64,000 nt of DNA from Corallococcus sp. NCRR (GTDB taxonomy: Bacteria > Myxococcota > Myxococcia > Myxococcales > Myxococcaceae). The notes below the pieces were generated by a model. It saw only the letters and a list, made by a program, of their open reading frames with translations, ran no database searches and was not told where the DNA came from. Below are positions 49,961-58,167 of this stretch, one piece after another (within the stretch, counting starts at the first letter, position 1; each line of letters starts with the position of its first letter). Both the position numbers and the translations under genes were made by a program. The DNA lies in the NCBI RefSeq assembly GCF_026965535.1, contig NZ_CP114039.1:3968001-4032000 (forward strand), given 5' to 3'.

Positions 49961-50430
49961 AGGCATGCCCCTGGCACAGGACGCCAGACGCCGCTTCAGC
50001 ACTGACGGCAGGGGCGAGTCCAGGGCCGCGGCGATTGGCCAGCTCCAAACGGCTGATGCCACGGAAGGCCACCACGACCGGGTCGAGCCACTGCTCCGTG
50101 TCGAGGTGCCCTCCTCCGTCGCGAGCTCCAACCCCGTCCATCCGGCGCCTGGCCGTGCAGCGACTTGCACCGGTTGTGGCTCACGGGGGGCGCCACCCGA
50201 GAACCGTGGGCGCGAAGTCGGTCGCGCAGCGCCAGCAGCTCCGGTTCGGACGGGACGCTCAGGGCCAGGTGCTGCATGGCGCCCGGTGCCACGGAGCCCG
50301 CACTGAAGCCTGGAAGAGCGAGTCTTCCAGCAGGGAGCCAGACGACAGCGCCCTCCGGCGAACAGGTGACCAGGACTGGGTTGGTCAATCTCGTGGCCAG
50401 AAGTTCTCGGTGAGGAGCCTGGCGCCGCCC
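49950..50430 (-). pseudogene. Decayed VOC/glyoxalase-like gene with two frameshifts
   Basis: Minus-strand pieces of one VOC-type protein occur in three frames: LVTCSPEGAVVWLPAGRLAL to MQHLALSVPSEPELLALRDRLRAHGSRVAPPVSHNRCKSL in the first; GLELATEEG (C-terminal VOC metal-Glu region) in the second; HLDTEQWLDPVVVAFRGISRLELAN in the third. The N-terminal third is not found. Two frameshifts would be needed to join them, so the gene is broken. It overlaps the SDR stop by about 10 bp. Confidence 0.6.
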
Positions 50431-50449
50431 GCCCGGGCCCGGTTGCCTC

Positions 50450-50478
50450 AAAACCTGTCCGACAGTCGGACAGGTTTT
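50450..50478. repeat. REP-like palindrome, copy B (perfect)
   Basis: AAAACCTGTCCGAC-A-GTCGGACAGGTTTT, 14-bp perfect arms. Related copies lie at 26672-26700, 50497-50521 and, degenerate, inside the GntR gene at 51631-51653. Confidence 0.8.
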
Positions 50479-50496
50479 CGCCGCATGGAGCCCGCG

Positions 50497-50521
50497 AACT
50501 TGTCCGACTGTCGGACAGGTT
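50497..50521. repeat. REP-like palindrome, copy C
   Basis: AACTTGTCCGAC-T-GTCGGACAGGTT: 12-bp arms with one mismatch, 47 bp from copy B. Confidence 0.75.
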
Positions 50522-50624
50522 TTCGCCCCATGCCGCCCGGGGGCGCGCTGGCTCGGCAGGCGCGCACGTCCATGTCAGACCCCTGTGGTTGGATGGCCAT
50601 GCTGGAACGAGGAAGGGGATGGGG

Positions 50625-51770
50625 ATGGAACGGCGAGGGCTCGTGGCCTATGTGGAGGCGCAAATCGAGCGCGATATCGCGCTGGGGCGGCTGCACCCGA
50701 GCGGGCAGTTCGGCTCCGAAGCGAAACTGGCGCGGCGCTATGAGGTATGCCGGGGCACCATCCGCGAGGCGCTGCGACGGCTGGCGGCGCGGGGCCTGGT
50801 GGTGCAGCGCCCCGGACGCAAGACGCGCGCGGTGCCGCTGGATGAATCGCTGACATTGGAGAACCTGGGCCTGGCGCTGCATGACGCGAGCAACCCGGAT
50901 GCCCGGTGGCTTCTGGAGGGCTACTTCAGCCTCAAGCGGCAGGTGCTGGTGGAGCTGCTGGTCGACTGCTGCGAGAAAGCTTCGGACCTCGACCTGGACC
51001 GGCTGGGGAGCGCGTGCTTCCGGCTTCAGGACGCGGCGCGCTGGGAGTCGGGGGAAGCCTGCGCGCAGGCGGAATTCGAGTTGCTGCGGCAGGCAGCGCG
51101 AGTGGCGGCACGTCCCGGGCACGTGCTCCTCGTTCAGTCCCTGCAGCGGGCCTTCCTGGGAGGAGCCGCCCAACTGCTGCCTCATCTGGGCGGAGAGGCG
51201 CTGCGCGAGTGGGCCTTCCGCCTGATGGCGATCCTGCACGAGCGCGATGTGCAGGCACTTCAGCATGAGCTGCCGGCACTGATGAAGGCTCGCGATGAGC
51301 GCGTGCTCGATGCCTTCGCTCCCGTCCCCGTCAAGCCTGCGTCCTCCGAGGCCCCATGCTCCCAGGAGGGTCTCGCCGGTGCTCACGTGGCAGCCACTGG
51401 GATGGCGGACGCGCCGGAGGTAGTCCCTTCTGTCGAGGAGCGGAGCCCCGGTTGCCGCGTACCCGCCCCAGAGGATGCCGAGGCGCTCGGGGGTGCCCCC
51501 TGTCTTCAGGAGCAGGGTTTCCTCGTGGAGCAAACCCTCGGGACGCCGCTGGCTCCATCCGCTATCGGGCTCGTTCCTGGCGAGCCAGATGGGGTGTGCG
51601 CTGGGGATTCGATGAGCGCGGCCTTGGGTCATGTGTCCGGCTGTCGGACAGGTCCTGGCGCCTTGGGCTCAGATGGCGGTCCGGTTCACGATAGCCGGGG
51701 GACCCTGGGCCGGTGGGCTGCTCGCCTGTGGCGATTCATTTCCATGACCCTGGGACTGTCTGCTTCGTGA
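50625..51770 (+). CDS. GntR/FadR-like regulator with unusual C-terminal extension
   Basis: 381 residues. GntR winged HTH: GQFGSEAKLARRYEVCRGTIREALRRLAARGLVVQRPGRKTRAV (about residues 26-70). A helical ligand domain of FadR/FCD type follows to about 230. The last 140 residues are low-complexity Gly/Ala/Pro and end in a Trp-rich hydrophobic stretch (WAARLWRFISMTLGL). A degenerate AACCTGT palindrome lies inside the extension (51631-51653), so the tail may derive from intergenic sequence by read-through. ATG 50625 has AGGAAGGGG upstream; 50619 is also possible. Confidence 0.78.
   Translation: MERRGLVAYVEAQIERDIALGRLHPSGQFGSEAKLARRYEVCRGTIREALRRLAARGLVVQRPGRKTRAVPLDESLTLENLGLALHDASNPDARWLLEGYFSLKRQVLVELLVDCCEKASDLDLDRLGSACFRLQDAARWESGEACAQAEFELLRQAARVAARPGHVLLVQSLQRAFLGGAAQLLPHLGGEALREWAFRLMAILHERDVQALQHELPALMKARDERVLDAFAPVPVKPASSEAPCSQEGLAGAHVAATGMADAPEVVPSVEERSPGCRVPAPEDAEALGGAPCLQEQGFLVEQTLGTPLAPSAIGLVPGEPDGVCAGDSMSAALGHVSGCRTGPGALGSDGGPVHDSRGTLGRWAARLWRFISMTLGLSAS
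51631..51653. repeat. Degenerate REP-like palindrome inside GntR gene
   Basis: ATGTGTCCGGCTGTCGGACAGGT fits the right arm of the palindrome family well (CTGTCGGACAGGT) and the left arm poorly. Confidence 0.5.
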
Positions 51771-51829
51771 GTGATGACAGCGCCTGCGTCCCCTATTGCT
51801 CCAGGGGCGGCTTGCGCCTGACTAACTGA

Positions 51830-52660
51830 TCAAGGGACGGCCTTCGTGGTGGTGGCGGGGGCGAAGGCCTCTCGCAGCACCTTCGCCTCCATCGAACGGT
51901 AGATGTTGGCGTGGCGCAGGTCGGGCCGGGGTTCGTACTTCCACTTCAGACCCGTGGGCGCGTTCGCGCGGAGCGCTTCGGCCAGGCGTCCGGCTTCCGA
52001 CGCGACGTCGTCACCGGCGGACGCCATGTAGAGCGTGGCCTTCAGGCCCGGCTTCGCCTTGAGGGTGTCTCCGGCCTTGCGTACCCACTCTTCGTTGTTC
52101 CACCAGAGGCTGGGGCTCAGCGCGATGGAGGTGCCGAACATCCCGGGCTGGAGGAAGAGCGTCTCCATGATGAACAGCCCCGCGAGCGACTCGCCGATGA
52201 TGGCCGTCTCGTCGGTGACGCGGTACTTGCGGCGGACGTGGGGCATCAGTTCGTCGCGCAGGAAGGCTCGGAACGCCGCGGAGCCTCCGACGCGCGGGGC
52301 GATCTTCTTGTCCTCCTCGACCTGCGTGGGCCCGGTCATGTCCCGGCGCCGTTCGGTGTTCTCGATGCCGACCAGGATGACGGGCCGCATCTCCCCGGCG
52401 CGGATGGCGGTGTCCACCGTGGTGGCGACGTGCGGGAAGTCCTCCTGCTCGCCGCCGTCGGGCATGTAGAGGACGGGGTAGCGCACGCCCTTCGCCGCGT
52501 CGTAGCCGGGCGGCGTGTAGACGTTGATGCGCCGCGTTTCCCGGAGCTTCTTCGACGGCAGCGTGAACGTCGTGTGCGGAGGCGTGGGCTCCGTTTCAGC
52601 GGCATGACCCACGCCGCTGACGAGGATGACGGCGAGCAGGAACAGTTGGACGCACCGCAT
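51830..52660 (-). CDS. Secreted esterase-D/Fes-like alpha/beta hydrolase
   Basis: 276 residues: signal peptide LFLLAVILVSGVGHAA, then INVYTPPGYD, YPVLYMPDGGEQEDF, nucleophile elbow IIGESLAGLF (Ser near 155) and terminal His region PDLRHANIY. It resembles the esterase D/IroE-like group (PF00756), members of which cut siderophore or acyl esters. Substrate unknown. Confidence 0.85.
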   Translation of the reverse strand: MRCVQLFLLAVILVSGVGHAAETEPTPPHTTFTLPSKKLRETRRINVYTPPGYDAAKGVRYPVLYMPDGGEQEDFPHVATTVDTAIRAGEMRPVILVGIENTERRRDMTGPTQVEEDKKIAPRVGGSAAFRAFLRDELMPHVRRKYRVTDETAIIGESLAGLFIMETLFLQPGMFGTSIALSPSLWWNNEEWVRKAGDTLKAKPGLKATLYMASAGDDVASEAGRLAEALRANAPTGLKWKYEPRPDLRHANIYRSMEAKVLREAFAPATTTKAVP

Positions 52661-52699
52661 GGGCTGCCACCTCCGGAACGGGAAGAATGCTCGTGTGCT

Positions 52700-53416
52700 T
52701 CAGCGCTTTCGAGACGGCTGCCGGGACGACGACGGCGACTTCGCCTTGGGCACGCGCCGGGCGACAAAGAGGGTGTGCTTCGGCCCCTTGGTGCCGTGCG
52801 CCGGGGGGTGGAGGAGGTTGACGGAGAAGCCCACCTCCTCCAGCAGCTTCGCGTACGCGACCGAGGGCCCGGCGCTCCACACCACCAGCGTTCCGTTGGA
52901 GCGCAAGGAGTTGTAGGCGTGCGACACGCCGGTGAGGTCGTAGAGGCTGTCGTTGTCCGGGTGGGTCATGGCCTTCGGGCCGTTGTCCACGTCGAGCAGG
53001 ATGGCGTCGAAGGCGCCCTGCTGCCTGCGCATCACCTTGCCCACGTCACCCTCCACCACGGTGACGCGCGGGTCCTCCAGCGGCGCCTTCGCCAGCGGCG
53101 CGAGCACGCCCCGGTTCCACTCCACGACCGGGGATATCAGCTCCGCGACGACGACGCGGCCGCCGGGGCCCAGGCGGTCGAGCACCGCGCGGACCGTGAA
53201 GCCGAAGCCCAGCCCACCCACGAGCACCCGGGCGGGCGCGTCCGCCGCGAGGTTCGCGCAGCCGGCCTCGGCCATGGCCATCTCCGAGCCATGCTGGCGG
53301 CTGGACATCAACGTCTGGCCTCGTACGCGCAGCACGTACTCTTCGTCCCGCCGGGCGAGCACGACCTCGCCCACGTCCGGCACCTGCGCTCGCTCCACTG
53401 TTTCCCAGGGCTTCAT
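52700..53416 (-). CDS. Spermidine-synthase-like SAM-binding protein
   Basis: 238 residues. VLVGGLGFGFTVRAVLDRLGPGG is a SAM/decarboxy-SAM loop, RVVVAELISPVVEWNRGVL the acidic strand, and FDAILLDVDNGP the catalytic Asp block, as in spermidine synthase-like proteins. It lacks a clear polyamine pocket, so methyltransfer or another transfer is possible. ATG 53416 (MKPWETVERAQ) is preferred to the upstream Met 53518. Confidence 0.8.
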   Translation of the reverse strand: MKPWETVERAQVPDVGEVVLARRDEEYVLRVRGQTLMSSRQHGSEMAMAEAGCANLAADAPARVLVGGLGFGFTVRAVLDRLGPGGRVVVAELISPVVEWNRGVLAPLAKAPLEDPRVTVVEGDVGKVMRRQQGAFDAILLDVDNGPKAMTHPDNDSLYDLTGVSHAYNSLRSNGTLVVWSAGPSVAYAKLLEEVGFSVNLLHPPAHGTKGPKHTLFVARRVPKAKSPSSSRQPSRKR

Positions 53417-53507
53417 GCCAGCGCTCTTCGCGCGACCGGGCTTCCGGGTCAAGTCGCTGCCTTGACACCCCGGGACGTGCCTGCGAAATGCCGGACGACC
53501 GCCCCCC

Positions 53508-54221
53508 ATGGAACGCAACGGACGACAGGCGTGGCCCCCGGAGCTCTCCGAGCCCCTGCACGAGGTGGACCGCCTGCGCCGGGGAGGCCGCTACACGTCG
53601 GCGCTCGCGCTGGCGCGGACGCTGGCGGAGGCACATCCGACACAGGTGCGGGTGCTGGTGGAGGTGGGGCTGACGCTGGGCGTGTGGGGCGGCCAACCGG
53701 TGGAGGCGCTGCCCTGGTACGACCGCGTGCTGGAACTGGCGCCCGGCCACGTGGCCACGCGCTACCACCGGGCCCTCACGCTCGCCCGGCTGGGCAGGCA
53801 CGCGGAGGCGGTGGAGGAGTTCGCGCAGGTGGAGGCGGCGGGGTTCCGCAAGGCGCTGGTGCTGCACATGAAGCGCGCGGAGTCACTGGAAGCGCTGGGC
53901 CGGCTGACGGAGGCGGAGGCGGACTGGACGGCGGCCCTCGCCGAGGACCGGGGCAATCCGTGGCTGCTCCAGCAACGGGCCCGGTGCCGCGCCCGCGCGG
54001 GACGGACGGATGCCGCGGAGGCGGATCTCACCGAAGCGCTCGCGTCCCAGCAGGGCGAAGCCGTGGATCCGGAGCTGCTTCACGAGCGGGGTGTGCTCAG
54101 GCTTCAGCGCGGTGACGTCGCGGGCGCGCGCGCCGACTTCGACGCGGGGCTCCAGGCCTTCCGCGTGGGCGACCCGCCGTCACTGTTGGACGCGCTCCGG
54201 CGCGGGCTCCAGGACGTGTAG
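53508..54221 (+). CDS. TPR-repeat protein
   Basis: 237 residues made of about five TPR units (ALALARTLAEAHPTQVRVL, EALPWYDRVLELAPGHVATR, EAVEEFAQVEAAGFRKALV, EAEADWTAALAEDRGNPWL, ARADFDAGLQAF). No signal peptide or catalytic domain; probably a cytoplasmic scaffold. A broken TPR fragment follows directly downstream. Confidence 0.85.
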   Translation: MERNGRQAWPPELSEPLHEVDRLRRGGRYTSALALARTLAEAHPTQVRVLVEVGLTLGVWGGQPVEALPWYDRVLELAPGHVATRYHRALTLARLGRHAEAVEEFAQVEAAGFRKALVLHMKRAESLEALGRLTEAEADWTAALAEDRGNPWLLQQRARCRARAGRTDAAEADLTEALASQQGEAVDPELLHERGVLRLQRGDVAGARADFDAGLQAFRVGDPPSLLDALRRGLQDV

Positions 54222-54620
54222 GCTTCGGGGCATGGCGCAAGGGGAGCATTCCCTTCGGGCCGCGACCCAGGCGCCCTGGCAGGGAGGATGGCTGAAGCCA
54301 TCGATTGCCTCGAAGTGGCTCTTTCTCTCTCTTGAGCAGACAAGGAAAGGCCCGCTGATACATCCCTTCTCGCGAGAAGCTACTGCGATGCCGCCGGGAG
54401 ACTTGATCAGGCCTCGCGCTATTACGAAGAAGCTATTGCGACGGATGCGTCTGACCCCATCGTCTTGATTGCATTGACGGACGTCCTCTGGTGGTCAGGC
54501 CAGCGGACAGCGCGCGCGTCTCTGGCAGGCGCTGAATCCCTGGCCCGGTCCCTCGAGGATGAGGGGCTGTTGACGATGGTCGCCAACCTCCGCGCGGAGT
54601 GGGCAGGGGACCCCCGTTGA
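54222..54620 (+). pseudogene. Broken TPR-protein fragment
   Basis: One frame reads GRMAEAIDCLEVALSLS, an in-frame TGA (54333), then ADKERPADTSLLARSYCDAAG, then LDQASRYYEEAIATDASDP and a TPR-like end at 54620. The pattern is two TPR units split by one stop, which a single C-to-T change (CGA to TGA) would explain. No start that covers the second part is seen apart from ATG 54288 with GGGAGG upstream. Confidence 0.55.
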
Positions 54621-54635
54621 GCCGCTCTCGCGTGG

Positions 54636-55820
54636 CTACGCGTGCTCGGCCTGGACTGGCGCGGGACGGCCGCCCCCACGGTTCGCGACCGCGAAGAGCG
54701 CTGCCCCGACCAGCGTGAGCGCGACGGCGGCCCAGGCCGGCGCGAGGTAGCCATATCCAGCCGCGATGACCAGTCCTCCCAGCCATGCTCCCGCCGCGTT
54801 GGCGATGTTCAGGGCGGAGTGCGACATCGACGCGGCCAGCGAGGGCGCACCGGGTGAGGCCTCCATCAGCCGCACCTGCACCGCGGGCGCGAGGAACTGC
54901 GCCGCGATGCCGATGAGGAACACCAGCGGGACCGCCGCCCAGGGCGATTGGGCCGTGAGCGCGAACAGACCCATCACCACCGTCGTCGCGGCGAATCCGA
55001 CCCACATCGCGAGCGACACCGAGTGGTCCGTGAGGCGGCCTCCCAGAAACGCCCCCACCGTCATGCCCACGCCGAAGAGGGCGAGCACCCACGGCAGCCC
55101 CGACTCGGGCAGGCCCGACACCAGCGTCAGCGTCGGCGCGATGTAGCTGTAGACCGCGAACAGCCCCCCGAAGCCCACCGCGCCCACCAGCGACGTCCAC
55201 CACACCTGCGGCTGCTTCAGCGCGGACAGCTCCTGACGGATGCTGCTTCCTCCCAGGGACGCCACGTGCGGCACCCACAGCCAGAGCGCCGCGAGCGTCA
55301 CCAGCCCGATGGCGCCCACCAGCAGGAACGTGCTCCGCCAGCCCAGCTGCTGCCCCAGGAACGTCGCCACCGGGACGCCGACGATGTTGGCGACCGTGAG
55401 CCCGGCCATGATCAGCGCCACCGCGCGGCCCTTGCGCCCGGCTCCCAACAGCTCCGCTCCCACGACGGAGGCCACTCCGAAGTAGGCGCCGTGCGGCAGG
55501 CCTGCCATGAACCGGGCCACGACGAGCGTGTCCAGGGTCGGCGCCAGCGCCGACGCCGTGTTGCCCAGGGTGAACGCCACCATCAACAAGAGCAGCAGCG
55601 CCCGGCGCGACATCCGCGCCGTCACGATGGCGACCAGCGGCGCTCCCACGACCACGCCCAGCGCATAGGCGGCGATGACATGCCCGCTCCGCGGAATCGT
55701 CGTCCCGAGCCCGCTCGCGATTTGCGGGAGGATGCCCATGGTGGCGAACTCGGTCGTCCCGATGCCGAAGCCACCCAGGGACAACGCCAGCAGGGCCCTG
55801 CCTACGTCATGTGTCTTCAC
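54636..55820 (-). CDS. Major facilitator superfamily drug/arabinose-type exporter
   Basis: 394 residues, twelve membrane helices. GTTEFATMGILPQIASGL and MSRRALLLLLMVAFTLGN (motif A-like loop) are typical of the DHA1/AraJ-type MFS exporters. Start is GTG 55820 (MKTHDVGRALLALSLGGFGIG); frame is open further upstream but without homologous sequence. Substrate not evident. Confidence 0.9.
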   Translation of the reverse strand: MKTHDVGRALLALSLGGFGIGTTEFATMGILPQIASGLGTTIPRSGHVIAAYALGVVVGAPLVAIVTARMSRRALLLLLMVAFTLGNTASALAPTLDTLVVARFMAGLPHGAYFGVASVVGAELLGAGRKGRAVALIMAGLTVANIVGVPVATFLGQQLGWRSTFLLVGAIGLVTLAALWLWVPHVASLGGSSIRQELSALKQPQVWWTSLVGAVGFGGLFAVYSYIAPTLTLVSGLPESGLPWVLALFGVGMTVGAFLGGRLTDHSVSLAMWVGFAATTVVMGLFALTAQSPWAAVPLVFLIGIAAQFLAPAVQVRLMEASPGAPSLAASMSHSALNIANAAGAWLGGLVIAAGYGYLAPAWAAVALTLVGAALFAVANRGGGRPAPVQAEHA

Positions 55821-55864
55821 GCGCGTCCCCGTATCAGGTCGGCGGACGCCTGTCGCTTCGGGCC

Positions 55865-56326
55865 TCAGCCCCCGCGGGGGATGGGCTCGAACTCGATCGT
55901 CTTGCCGTGGGGGCGCACGTAATAGAGGTGGATGCGCAGGTGCGGGTACGCCGTCTGGAGCTCCTTCGCGCCGAAGTGCAGGTCCTTCAGCTGCTGCTCC
56001 ACGGCGATGTCCGGCCCCAGCGCGCTGTGCTTCGCGTGGTAGTAGCCGCACCCCTCGTGCGCCAGCAGCAGCACGTCCTCGATGTGGTGGCCTTCGATGA
56101 GGAAGCGCGCGGCCTTCGTGAAGCCCTCGCTCTCCAGGTAGTCCGACGCCCAGCGGTTGAGGAGCGCGGGGCCGCCAGGGATGGTGAGCGTGTCGATGCG
56201 GGGGTGGCCCAGGTGGCGGGCCAGGTCCTCCACGGCCTCGGTGAAGCGCCCGTCCGAGCAGTACACGGCCAGGGTCTTCGGGTGGACGGACTCGAAGGGG
56301 ACGCGGGAGACGTAGGGAGCGCTCAT
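55865..56326 (-). CDS. Beta-carbonic-anhydrase-like zinc protein
   Basis: 153 residues. LAVYCSDGRF supplies the Cys-x-Asp-x-Arg motif and LLLAHEGCGYY the His-x-x-Cys motif of beta-carbonic anhydrases, the expected zinc ligands. It is shorter and more divergent than typical enzymes (about 200-220 residues), so activity on CO2 is not assured. Confidence 0.75.
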   Translation of the reverse strand: MSAPYVSRVPFESVHPKTLAVYCSDGRFTEAVEDLARHLGHPRIDTLTIPGGPALLNRWASDYLESEGFTKAARFLIEGHHIEDVLLLAHEGCGYYHAKHSALGPDIAVEQQLKDLHFGAKELQTAYPHLRIHLYYVRPHGKTIEFEPIPRGG

Positions 56327-56404
56327 GCGCCCCAGGTTAACGGCTTCCGGCTCCCACGAAAGCGGCTTCGGGCCGTTCCGTGGGAACCGGTGAGGTGCCC
56401 GGCG

Positions 56405-56578
56405 TCAGTTGTGTTCCGGGAACGCCGCGGGCTGCCCCGTGCCGCCGTTTCCCTCGGGCTTCGGGCCCGCGTGCCGGTCCGCCTCGGACTCGCGCCCACC
56501 GCCCTTGTGCCGCAGGTCCTCGTCCTCGCTCAGGCCCTGGCGCTGGACCTGCTTCTCGTCTGGCTTCTTCGTCTCCAT
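56405..56578 (-). CDS. Small hydrophilic protein
   Basis: 57 residues, rich in Glu, Asp, Lys and Gly (METKKPDEKQVQRQGLSEDE), predicted disordered. ATG 56578 has AGGGGG upstream; a longer frame begins at 56650. No family recognised. Confidence 0.6.
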   Translation of the reverse strand: METKKPDEKQVQRQGLSEDEDLRHKGGGRESEADRHAGPKPEGNGGTGQPAAFPEHN

Positions 56579-56675
56579 GTCGAGCCCCCTGTCGTTGAAG
56601 GAAGTCCTTCCAAGTCGCTCAAAGATGGGGGTGCCCGCGAAGATTGCCACGTCCAGCGCCTGCCCGGCCGGCTGC

Positions 56676-57251
56676 TCAGCGTGAGGCGCCGAAGCACTCC
56701 TGGAGCGCGGCCAGCACGGCGGGCTCCTGGGGATTGTTGAAGTGGCGTCCGCCGGGGACGAGCCGCACCTCGGCGCCCAGGCGCTCCTCGAAGAGGCGCG
56801 TGTTGCGGCGGAAGTCGGACGTGAAGGGGTCGGAGTCCGACAGCAGCACCACGCAGCGGCGGAGCGCGGCGCGGATCCGCTCGAAGTCCATGGGCGTGTC
56901 CAGCCAGGGCCGCAGCGTGTCCCAGGGCGTGTCGACCTCGAACCAGCCCGCGACGAACACGGCGCCCTCCACGGTGTGGCCCGGAGGCAGCGCGGACAGG
57001 TAGCGCATCACGGCCTGACAGCCGACGCTGTGGCCCAGGAGCACGGTGGAGGACGCGGGCACCGGGCCCACCTCCGCGCCGAGCGTGGACACCCAGCCGT
57101 CGATGGTGGGCGCGCCCGGCGTGGGCATGGCCAGCGTGCGGACGTCGTCGAAGAGGGGCGGCGGCGTGCGCAGCTTCGCGGTGAGCCACGGATAGAAGTC
57201 CGTGTCGGGGCTGCCGGCCCAACGGGGGACCATGACGAGCGAGCGGTTCAT
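56676..57251 (-). CDS. RBBP9/YdeN-family serine hydrolase
   Basis: 191 residues. MVPRWAGSPDTDFYPWL, then VLLGHSVGCQAVMRYL (Ser of the GHSxG elbow near 85), FVAGWFEVD and LVPGGRHFN (His) match the RBBP9/YdeN fold. Met 57251 begins just before MVPRW. Substrate unknown. Confidence 0.87.
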   Translation of the reverse strand: MNRSLVMVPRWAGSPDTDFYPWLTAKLRTPPPLFDDVRTLAMPTPGAPTIDGWVSTLGAEVGPVPASSTVLLGHSVGCQAVMRYLSALPPGHTVEGAVFVAGWFEVDTPWDTLRPWLDTPMDFERIRAALRRCVVLLSDSDPFTSDFRRNTRLFEERLGAEVRLVPGGRHFNNPQEPAVLAALQECFGASR

Positions 57252-57273
57252 GGCCGCCGAGTGTGCCACGGGC

Positions 57274-58098
57274 TCAGCCTTCGCGAATGGCCCGGGCCTC
57301 CATCGCGGCGCGGGCCCGCTCCGCGAGCCGCAGGCTGTCAGGGAGCTCCCGGCCCAGCAGCCTGGGGACGCCCACGGCCAGCGCCACCGCGTTGCTGTAG
57401 AAGCACGCCTGCGCCCGGGCCAGGTCCGTGAGCGGCAGCACGCGCTCCACCACCGGCAGGCCGTCCAGGGCCGCCATGGCCAACAGCACCGCTCGCGCGA
57501 TGCCCGGCAGGCACGGCGCGGACAGCGGCGGGGTGACGAGCGCGCCGTCCACCTGCACGAAGAGGTTGGCGGTGGGCAGCTCGCAGACCTCCTCCGCCTC
57601 GTTGGTGAGCACGGGCATCCACGGCATCAGCGCGTGCTGGCGGAAGTACGCCAGGCCCTTGTGGTTCACCGTGCGCTCCGCGCGCCGGTAGGTTCCGGCC
57701 TCCACGCCCTCCAGCTCGCGGCCCTGCCGGTGCAGGGCTTCGAGCTCCGGAGGGAGGGGACGGAAGGTGCACAGCACATGTCCGTCGCTGACCGCGAGCT
57801 TGCCCACGCCGGTGAAGCGGAGACCCATCGCCGCATCCGCGGTGAGACAGCGGCGCAGGGCTTCCCGCACGGCGTCCTCGCGAAGCAGCGAGGGAACCGG
57901 AGCGCGCACGGCGGTGGGGAACGCATCCAGGCTTCCGCGCAGGCGGGACAGGTGCCGCGCGAGGAACCGGGGCTGCCCGGCGTCGATGCGGAACGTGGTG
58001 AAGAAGCCCGCGCCGAAGAAGAAGCCCTGGGAGAAGTCGTGCAGGCGCAGGTCCTCCCAGCGCTGGACGACGCCATCGACGGAGACGGTGGAGAACAT
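57274..58098 (-). CDS. Class IV PLP enzyme (PabC/ADC-lyase-like)
   Basis: 274 residues. FFFGAGFFTTFRIDAGQPRFLARHLSRL is the start of the class IV aminotransferase fold. NHKGLAYF holds the likely PLP Lys near residue 146, and VCELPTANLFVQVDG the phosphate-binding region, as in 4-amino-4-deoxychorismate lyase. It may make p-aminobenzoate for folate; no pabA/pabB is adjacent. Confidence 0.85.
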   Translation of the reverse strand: MFSTVSVDGVVQRWEDLRLHDFSQGFFFGAGFFTTFRIDAGQPRFLARHLSRLRGSLDAFPTAVRAPVPSLLREDAVREALRRCLTADAAMGLRFTGVGKLAVSDGHVLCTFRPLPPELEALHRQGRELEGVEAGTYRRAERTVNHKGLAYFRQHALMPWMPVLTNEAEEVCELPTANLFVQVDGALVTPPLSAPCLPGIARAVLLAMAALDGLPVVERVLPLTDLARAQACFYSNAVALAVGVPRLLGRELPDSLRLAERARAAMEARAIREG

Positions 58099-58167
58099 GT
58101 TCAGGCCTGGCGGGAAGCGGGCGGCATGGGCCCATTCTAGACCCGCGCCAGCGCTCCGCGGGTGACG

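Noticed and set aside
53449-53643. Short minus-strand frame (64 residues) at the TPR gene start
   Set aside because: Pro/Ala/Arg-rich shadow without a ribosome-binding site; it overlaps the better-supported plus-strand TPR gene.
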